From Chloroflexota bacterium (GTDB taxonomy: Bacteria; Chloroflexota; Anaerolineae; B4-G1; SLSP01), in NCBI GenBank assembly GCA_022707665.1, contig JAKJAE010000074.1:1-10349 (forward strand): 10,349 bases of DNA, in the 5' to 3' direction. How positions within the stretch are numbered: the first letter of the stretch is position 1; each line of letters begins with the position of its first letter. The notes beneath the pieces were generated by a model that searched no databases, was not told the DNA's origin, and saw only the letters and a list, made by a program, of their open reading frames with translations. The translations under genes were made by a program, and so were the position numbers. This document shows, piece by piece, positions 5,760-10,349 of this stretch.

Positions 5760-7574
5760 ATGGCAGACGCAAGAGGATTCAAGATGAACCCGCCGCAGAA
5801 CCGGTTGATCGGTTCGATGCCCAAGATCGGCATCCGACCCACGATCGATGGGCGCCGCAGGGGCGTGCGCGAATCGCTCGAGGATCAGACGATGGGGATG
5901 GCGAAGAACGTCGCCCGCTTCCTTAGCGAGAACCTGCGACACCCCAACGGCCTACCGGTCGAGTGCGTGATTGCCGACCAGTGCATCGGTGGCGCAGCCG
6001 AGGCGGCGATGGCTGCTGAGAAGTTCAGCAAGGAGAACGTCGGTCTCTCGCTGACGGTGACCCCGTGTTGGTGCTATGGGTCCGAGACGATGGATATGGA
6101 TCCGCTGATCCCCAAGGCCATCTGGGGCTTCAATGGAACCGAGCGACCGGGCGCCGTCTATCTGGCGGCGGTGGCTGCGGCCCACACCCAGAAGGGTCTG
6201 CCCGCCTTCACGATCTATGGCCGTGATGTGCAGGACGCGGGCGACGCCACGATTCCCGCAGACGTCCAGGAGAAGCTCCTACGTTTTGCGCGAGCCGGCC
6301 TTGCCGTGGCCCGAATGCGCGGCAAGTCGTATCTCTCGATGGGTAGTGTGTCGATGGGCATCGCTGGATCGATCGTGCAACAGCCGTTCATCGAGCAGTA
6401 CCTGGGCATGCGCGCCGAGTCGGTGGATATGACCGAGTTCGTGCGCCGCTTCGAAGAGGGGATCTACGATCCCGAGGAGTTCAAGGCGGCGATGGCGTGG
6501 GTCAAGGAACGCTGCCACGAGGGCGAGGACCACAATGCGCCCGAGACCCAGCGCACGCGCCAGCAGAAGGACACCGACTGGGAGTTGTCGGTCAAGATGG
6601 CGATGATCGCCCGTGACATGATGATCGGCAACCCGCGCCTGGCTGAGCTGGGCTTTGGCGAGGAGGCCATGGGGCACAATGCGATTGCCAGCGGGTTCCA
6701 GGGCCAGCGCCAGTGGACGGACCACTTCCCCAACGGCGACTTCATGGAGGCGATCCTCAACTCCTCCTTCGACTGGAACGGCATCCGCCAGCCCTATGTG
6801 GTCGCCACCGAGAACGACGCGCTCAACGGCATCTCGATGCTGTTTGGCCATCTGTTGACCGGGCGCGCGCAGATTTTCTCCGACGTGCGGACCTACTGGA
6901 GCCCCGAGGCGGTGAAGCGGGTGACTGGGTACGAGCTGACCGGCGATGCAGCCGGGGGCTTCCTGCACCTGATCAACTCCGGTTCGACGGCCCTGGATGC
7001 GACAGGCCAGCAGATGTTCGACGGCAAGCCGGCGATGAAGCAGTGGTGGGACGTCACCGCTGAGGATGCGAAGGCATGCCTGGACGCGACCACGTGGTTC
7101 CCGGGCAACACGGGCTACTTCCGCGGTGGCGGGTGGTCGAGCCATTTCCGGTCGCGGGGCGGCATGCCGGTGACGATGTCGCGCCTCAACTGGGTGGCGG
7201 GACTTGGCCCGGCGCTGCAGATCGCAGAAGGCGTCGTCGTCGAGCTGCCCGAGAGCGTCTTCGAGACGCTCAATGCGCGCACAGACCCGACCTGGCCCAC
7301 CACCTGGTTCGTCCCGCGGACGACGGGCGAGGGTCCGTTCCGCGACGTCTACTCAGTGATGAACAACTGGGGCGCCAACCACGGCGCGATCAGCTACGGC
7401 TACATTGGTGCGGACCTGATCACGTTGGCGTCGATGCTGCGCATCCCGGTGTATATGCACAACGTGCCCGAGGAGCAGGTCTATCGCCCAAGCGCGTGGA
7501 CGGCTTTCGGCGCTCAGGATCCTATGGGAGCTGACTTCCGCGCCTGCGCGAGCTACGGACCTATCTACGGCTGA
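5760..7574 (+). CDS. fucI: L-fucose isomerase
   Basis: This 604-residue protein matches E. coli FucI (591 aa) almost end to end; the enzyme is cytoplasmic and manganese-dependent and converts L-fucose to L-fuculose (also D-arabinose to D-ribulose), the first step of fucose breakdown. Family hallmarks are [63 protein letters not shown] and WPTTWF. The metal and catalytic residues align as Glu351 ([10 protein letters not shown]. coli Glu337), Asp375 (FSDVRTYW; Asp361) and His541 (NWGANHG; His528). The N-terminus is about 14 residues longer than in E. coli. It is a single-gene unit: own promoter, long leader, strong ribosome-binding site and an intrinsic terminator after the stop. No fuculokinase, aldolase or fucose transporter lies in the window, so the later steps must be encoded elsewhere or follow another route. 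D-arabinose isomerase activity is possible because the families overlap. Confidence 0.97.
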   Translation: MADARGFKMNPPQNRLIGSMPKIGIRPTIDGRRRGVRESLEDQTMGMAKNVARFLSENLRHPNGLPVECVIADQCIGGAAEAAMAAEKFSKENVGLSLTVTPCWCYGSETMDMDPLIPKAIWGFNGTERPGAVYLAAVAAAHTQKGLPAFTIYGRDVQDAGDATIPADVQEKLLRFARAGLAVARMRGKSYLSMGSVSMGIAGSIVQQPFIEQYLGMRAESVDMTEFVRRFEEGIYDPEEFKAAMAWVKERCHEGEDHNAPETQRTRQQKDTDWELSVKMAMIARDMMIGNPRLAELGFGEEAMGHNAIASGFQGQRQWTDHFPNGDFMEAILNSSFDWNGIRQPYVVATENDALNGISMLFGHLLTGRAQIFSDVRTYWSPEAVKRVTGYELTGDAAGGFLHLINSGSTALDATGQQMFDGKPAMKQWWDVTAEDAKACLDATTWFPGNTGYFRGGGWSSHFRSRGGMPVTMSRLNWVAGLGPALQIAEGVVVELPESVFETLNARTDPTWPTTWFVPRTTGEGPFRDVYSVMNNWGANHGAISYGYIGADLITLASMLRIPVYMHNVPEEQVYRPSAWTAFGAQDPMGADFRACASYGPIYG

Positions 7575-7619
7575 GCCTGAACTTGGCTAGCAGTCCGCGA
7601 ACTGTGCTGGAGTCAACGA

Positions 7620-7661
7620 AGCGCCTACCGGGCCATAGTCCGGTAGGCGCTTTCTGTTTTT
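7620..7661 (+). terminator. Rho-independent terminator of fucI
   Basis: AGCGCCTACCGG (7620-7631) pairs perfectly with 7640-7651 around an 8-base loop, followed by TTTCTGTTTTT. This is a textbook intrinsic terminator 46 bases after the fucI stop. On the other strand no T-run follows, so it serves mainly the plus strand, although vapC also ends just beside it. Confidence 0.92.
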
Positions 7662-7666
7662 GGTCG

Positions 7667-8080
7667 TCAAGAGGCCCGTGGGAGCCAGTGGATCCGTACG
7701 CGTCCCTCCATCTGTCTGAGTTCCGGGTCCCCCGTGATCAGGGTAGCCCGCTCCTGGATTGCCAATGCTGCCGCAAAGGCATCGGCATAGGCCAGCGGGT
7801 GCTTAGCCTTGATTTCTGCGGCAAGTAACGTCAGATCTCGACCGGCATCCACTATCTCCAGGGCTGTAGCCTCCAACATCCCCAGGACTCTATGGACCAT
7901 GCTCTTTCCCCGTTCCCGCTCCACGATGTAGACCACCTCGCCGACGTTGATCCAGGTCATCAGCACCCGCGCTTCTCCCTGCTGCGCCTGCTCCAGTCGC
8001 TGTAGTACCTCATCGCTCCCGGGTTCCTCCTGAAGCAGGGCCAGAACTGCGTAGCTGTCGAGAACCCACGACTCAGTCAT
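7667..8080 (-). CDS. vapC: PIN-domain ribonuclease toxin, VapC family
   Basis: A 137-residue PIN-domain protein. VapC toxins are Mg-dependent endoribonucleases that cut tRNA or rRNA and are neutralised by the adjacent VapB. Numbered from the ATG at 8080, the acidic metal-binding residues are Asp8 (WVLDSYAVLALL), Glu48 (INVGEVVYI), Asp100 (YADAFAAALA) and Asp118 (TGDPEL), a complete set. I prefer the start at 8080 because it overlaps the antitoxin stop (ATGACTGA) and has a GAGG nine bases upstream; the ATG at 8089 would abut that GAGG directly and only adds Met-Gly-Pro. Gene order (antitoxin first, short overlap) is typical of vapBC. It converges on fucI and shares the terminator region. Intact by length and motifs. 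Confidence 0.92.
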   Translation of the reverse strand: MTESWVLDSYAVLALLQEEPGSDEVLQRLEQAQQGEARVLMTWINVGEVVYIVERERGKSMVHRVLGMLEATALEIVDAGRDLTLLAAEIKAKHPLAYADAFAAALAIQERATLITGDPELRQMEGRVRIHWLPRAS

Positions 8081-8333
8081 CGGCCCCATCCTCTCGCGCC
8101 CGTTCCTTTGCCCGTTCTCGCAGCAGGTTGGCTGTCAGCGAGGGTCCGTCCCGGAGCAGACCGTAGAGCGCCTGCGCCGGGTTTTCCGGCACGGGCACCA
8201 GGGCCAGGATCTCCCCGTACTCCACGATCTGAATGCGTTCCCCAGCCCCGATCCCGTACTTCTCGCGAAGGTCCTTGGGGATCACGATCCATCCCTTGGC
8301 TGAAACTCTGGCAGTATACACTGTGCACCTCAT
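8073..8333 (-). CDS. vapB: SpoVT/AbrB-fold antitoxin, VapB family
   Basis: An 86-residue antitoxin. The N-terminal swapped-hairpin DNA-binding domain is clear (YTARVSAKGWIVIPKDLREKYGI, then GERIQIVEYGEILALVPV), as in MazE/AbrB/VapB proteins. The C-terminal tail (ALYGLLRDGPSLTANLLRERAKERARED) is charged and probably helical and should wrap the VapC toxin. Such antitoxins bind their own promoter together with the toxin, giving autorepression. The gene ends 8 bases inside vapC, so the two are co-translated. The start is uncertain: ATG 8333 has no Shine-Dalgarno sequence and lies 2 bases from a TATAAC box, so a leaderless start at the in-frame GTG 8321 (giving MYTARVSAKG) is possible. Function is clear from fold motif and neighbour. 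Confidence 0.9.
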   Translation of the reverse strand: MRCTVYTARVSAKGWIVIPKDLREKYGIGAGERIQIVEYGEILALVPVPENPAQALYGLLRDGPSLTANLLRERAKERAREDGADD

Positions 8334-8335
8334 AC

Positions 8336-8359
8336 GTTATACCATGTGAGTTTATTGTA
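8336..8359 (-). promoter_or_regulatory. Candidate vapBC promoter elements
   Basis: On the minus strand there are two -10-like boxes before vapB: TACAAT (8359-8354, 5 of 6 to consensus) and TATAAC (8341-8336) preceded by TGG, an extended -10. Neither has a good -35. The first would give a start near 8347, before ATG 8333; the second would start near 8329, which would exclude that ATG and favour GTG 8321. Confidence 0.4.
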
Positions 8360-8586
8360 ACACGAAATCCGTTCTATTGATACGGAGTCTACGTTTGTGG
8401 GTATAACTTCCCACGGGTTAGTCATCAGGGTTACAACGTATGTCTGGACTTGGGGTTGTGGTGTCCTCAGGCCGAACGTAGCCGCAGTTGAACATGGAGG
8501 CGCGGCTGACGTGATGATCTACGGTTGGGCGAATGCCGAACCTGGGACCGGGGATCTCGTTGTGTGTCCTGTTGTGGCTTTGGTGT
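8360..8586. other. Intergenic region between vapB and the GH4 gene
   Basis: About 230 bases without a convincing gene. It is more A+T-rich near vapB. Small inverted repeats are visible: GTGGG/CCCAC around TATAACTT (8398-8415) and AGCCGC/GCGGCT (8480-8485, 8502-8507). Neither is followed by a T-run, so no clear terminator for the GH4 gene was found. Confidence 0.4.
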
Positions 8587-9999
8587 TTACTGCCCCAGCT
8601 CCTCGAACCGGGCCATGATCGCCAGCGCGGGGTCGACGGGGACCTTGGCGCGCTGAACGTTCGCGGGGATGGCAATCGTTGGCGTCGAGCGTAGTGTCTT
8701 CCCGGCAAACTGCGGCAGCCAGGCTCGCTCCGCATCCAGCATCTCGGCGACCATGTCGCGGATCTCCTTGAGCGTGAGCACGGCCCCGGTCAGCGGGTCG
8801 AGCGCACAGGCGTGGACGATGTGCTCGGGATCGCCGGTCAGCGCGGCTTCGACGGCGAGCCGCTGTACGTTGATGTTGGTCAGGTTGAGCGCCGCGCACT
8901 GCGGTGGGAGATCCCCGACGACCGTCTGGTGTAATCCCAACCGGTCGACGTAGATCGGGCCTTCGGCACAGCAGTCGGCGGGCAGGTTGGTGATCATGCC
9001 ACGGTTGATGACGTTGCCGTTCAGCCTGAACGTGCGCCCGGTCTCCAACGCTTCGATGATGTAGGAGCCATATTCGATCGAGCGTGGGGGCAGCGTCACC
9101 GGTTCTGCGGCGAGAAGCTCAGTGCCGGTGTATTTGTCGGCGACGTGCTTGCCGAAGGTGAAGGCTGCGCCGCTCTCGCCACCGAAGCCTGGCTCATCGC
9201 AGTAGAGGTCGAGCGCCTTCCGGTTCTTGCGGAAATAGGGCACGTATTCGGAGAGATGGCCGGTCGATTCGGTCATCAGGTAGCCAAAGTGGCGGAAGAC
9301 CTCCCCGCGTACCTTCTCGTTGACGTAATACTCGGGCAGTTCGAAGCGTTCGCGCAGGAGTGGGTAGAGATCCCGGCCCGCATGTTCCAGCTTGAGAAAC
9401 CAGGCCATGTGGTTGATGCCGGCGCAGAGGAAGTCGATTGCCTCCTTGGGCACTCCGACATAGCCCGAGATCAGGTCCATCGTTGTCTGCACGCCATGGC
9501 AGAGTCCGACAAAGGGGACTTTCGTCGAGCCCAGGGCCCAGCACACCATGGCCATCGGGTTGACGTAGTTGAGCAAGGTCGCCCCGGGGCACAGCGCCTC
9601 CATATCGCGGGCCAGGTCCATCATTACCGGGATGCTGCGGAGCGCCCGGAAGATCCCACCGGGGCCGAGCGTGTCGCCAATGCACTGGTCGACGCCATAG
9701 CGCAACGGGATGGCATAGTCCGCCTCGTAGGCGTCCATTCCGCCGATCTGGAAGGTGGCGATGACATAGTCGGCATCTCGCACAGCTTCGCGCCGGTCGG
9801 TGGTGATCCAGACGCTGGCGGGAAGGTTGTTGGCCTTGATGACCCTCTCGACGAAGGCCGCCACCTGGGGAGTGCGGCGGGTGCTGGGCGCCATCAGGGC
9901 GAACTCCGAGTCCTGAAGTCCCGGCGTGGCGAGAATGTCGAGGATCAGGGTCTTGCAGAAGACGATACTTCCGGCTCCGATGATCGCGATTTTGGGCAT
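8587..9999 (-). CDS. melA: Glycoside hydrolase family 4 alpha-galactosidase, MelA-like
   Basis: A 470-residue GH4 enzyme, close in length and sequence to E. coli MelA (about 450 aa). GH4 enzymes hydrolyse glycosides by an oxidation-elimination mechanism needing NAD and Mn; MelA-type members release galactose from melibiose and related alpha-galactosides in the cytoplasm. Visible motifs: nucleotide-binding GAGS (8-11), TLGPGGIFRALR, LNYVNPMAM (143-151), metal-site Cys167 and His168 (GLCHGVQ), and Asn196-His197 in AGINHMAW. MelA-like C-terminal features are NLPADCCAE and ALNLTNINVQ. The start is supported by GGAGG five bases upstream. Odd points: the usual MDIDPxR segment after the second strand reads MAPSTRR, losing the acidic residue expected to hold the NAD ribose, and about 35 residues extend the C-terminus. 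Other GH4 activities (glucuronidase, phospho-glucosidase) are possible but fit less well. It is transcribed away from parB and no transporter is in view. Confidence 0.92.
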   Translation of the reverse strand: MPKIAIIGAGSIVFCKTLILDILATPGLQDSEFALMAPSTRRTPQVAAFVERVIKANNLPASVWITTDRREAVRDADYVIATFQIGGMDAYEADYAIPLRYGVDQCIGDTLGPGGIFRALRSIPVMMDLARDMEALCPGATLLNYVNPMAMVCWALGSTKVPFVGLCHGVQTTMDLISGYVGVPKEAIDFLCAGINHMAWFLKLEHAGRDLYPLLRERFELPEYYVNEKVRGEVFRHFGYLMTESTGHLSEYVPYFRKNRKALDLYCDEPGFGGESGAAFTFGKHVADKYTGTELLAAEPVTLPPRSIEYGSYIIEALETGRTFRLNGNVINRGMITNLPADCCAEGPIYVDRLGLHQTVVGDLPPQCAALNLTNINVQRLAVEAALTGDPEHIVHACALDPLTGAVLTLKEIRDMVAEMLDAERAWLPQFAGKTLRSTPTIAIPANVQRAKVPVDPALAIMARFEELGQ

Positions 10000-10026
10000 G
10001 GGGACCTCCGGGGGATCAGAGAATCA

Positions 10027-10058
10027 GCGAGAAGGCGAGAAAGCGAGAAGGCGAATGG
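10027..10058. repeat. Four tandem 8-base units upstream of the GH4 gene
   Basis: GCGAGAAG, GCGAGAAA, GCGAGAAG and GCGAATGG follow each other without gaps, the last being degenerate. They lie about 30 bases upstream of the GH4 start codon, in its probable leader, and are purine-rich on the plus strand. They could be a slippage-generated repeat or a regulator site; nothing more can be said. Confidence 0.6.
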
Positions 10059-10148
10059 GCGGTCGATTGGCCTTCGATGCAGCTCGGTTTGAACGATACT
10101 GCCTCCATGATAGCCGGGATCCACGCCGCGCAACTCTGGGGCTGCCGG

Positions 10149-10177
10149 TTAGGATCGTGTGGTATCTCTGCTATAAT
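10149..10177 (+). promoter_or_regulatory. Promoter of parB
   Basis: A perfect -10 TATAAT (10172-10177) is preceded after exactly 17 bases by TTAGGA (10149-10154, a weak -35). The leader to the ATG at 10254 is about 70 bases. A separate promoter here suggests parB is not transcribed with an upstream parA. The rest of 10000-10253 holds the GH4 leader repeat and no gene. Confidence 0.65.
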
Positions 10178-10253
10178 GACGAGGTAGGCACTTCACGGTG
10201 CCTGGCGGGTTGGGTCCGGGGCGGAGTTGACGTGATGAGAGGAAGGGGCGGAT

Positions 10254-10349
10254 ATGCCGAGACGGGGATTGGGGCGTGGCCTGGAGGAGTTGATCCCGAC
10301 AGGGGACGGAGAGGCGGAGGGACTGCGCCAGGTTCCGATTGACGCGATC
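10254..10349 (+). CDS. parB: ParB/Spo0J chromosome-partition protein, N-terminal 32 codons only
   Basis: The frame from ATG 10254 is open to the window edge and begins MPRRGLGRGLEELIP, followed after a short variable linker by RQVPIDAI. RGLGRGLxxLIP is the conserved N-terminus of chromosomal ParB proteins, which contacts ParA and stimulates its ATPase; the second segment is the beginning of the ParB nuclease-like CTP-binding domain. ParB binds parS sites near the origin and drives segregation. A purine-rich GAGGAAGGGG precedes the start, and a TATAAT promoter lies upstream. Only about a tenth of the gene is in the window, so the catalytic and DNA-binding parts cannot be checked. A plasmid ParB would be the alternative, but the N-terminal motif is typical of chromosomal copies. 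Confidence 0.85.
   Translation, partial: MPRRGLGRGLEELIPTGDGEAEGLRQVPIDAI

Noticed and set aside
7583..7828. Plus-strand 81-residue open frame after fucI
   Set aside because: It runs through the fucI terminator hairpin and the antisense of vapC.
8397..8618. Plus-strand 73-residue open frame in the vapB-GH4 gap
   Set aside because: No Shine-Dalgarno, no motif, and it runs into the antisense of the GH4 3' end.
9145..10092. 315-residue plus-strand open frame opposite the GH4 gene
   Set aside because: Antisense shadow of a clearly recognised enzyme; no Shine-Dalgarno or family motif.

Overview
The window is high-G+C bacterial DNA with no tRNA, rRNA or CRISPR array. Gene style (giant RHS protein, GH4 alpha-galactosidase, L-fucose isomerase, vapBC, a parB with its own promoter) would fit a Chloroflexota genome, but this is a low-confidence guess from general familiarity and not from any search.

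Layout. (1) 1-2350, plus strand: the 3' part of an RHS/YD-repeat gene, open at the left edge, with a jelly-roll-like insertion and a one-base frameshift near 1402. Past the RHS core (from about 1646) a variable C-terminal tip looks like a lysozyme/lytic-transglycosylase (SLT-like) toxin. (2) 2347-2961: a small exported, cysteine-containing protein overlapping the RHS stop by ATGA, a candidate immunity protein. A perfect stem-loop follows. (3) 3058-5393, minus strand: two translationally coupled tyrosine recombinases (297 and 481 aa), both with full catalytic sets. Their upstream side carries inverted copies of a GGTGA motif. (4) 5501-5593: a short remnant of a second RHS core, so the recombinase pair lies between RHS-derived sequences. 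(5) 5590-7661: promoter, long leader, L-fucose isomerase gene fucI and a strong intrinsic terminator. (6) 7667-8333, minus strand: a vapBC toxin-antitoxin pair. (7) 8587-9999, minus strand: a GH4 alpha-galactosidase. (8) 10254 to the end: the first 32 codons of parB behind a good promoter.

How it fits together. fucI and the GH4 gene are ordinary carbohydrate catabolism genes (fucose and alpha-galactosides). The accessory part is the left half: a polymorphic-toxin tip with a candidate immunity gene, then a recombinase pair, then an RHS core scar. The most interesting hypothesis is that the recombinase pair inserts at, or moves, RHS tip modules. The sequence shows the arrangement; the mechanism is inference. 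Base composition drops sharply from the RHS repeats (46 of 60 G/C at 841-900) to the immunity gene (29 of 60 at 2521-2580), as expected for an exchanged tip module.
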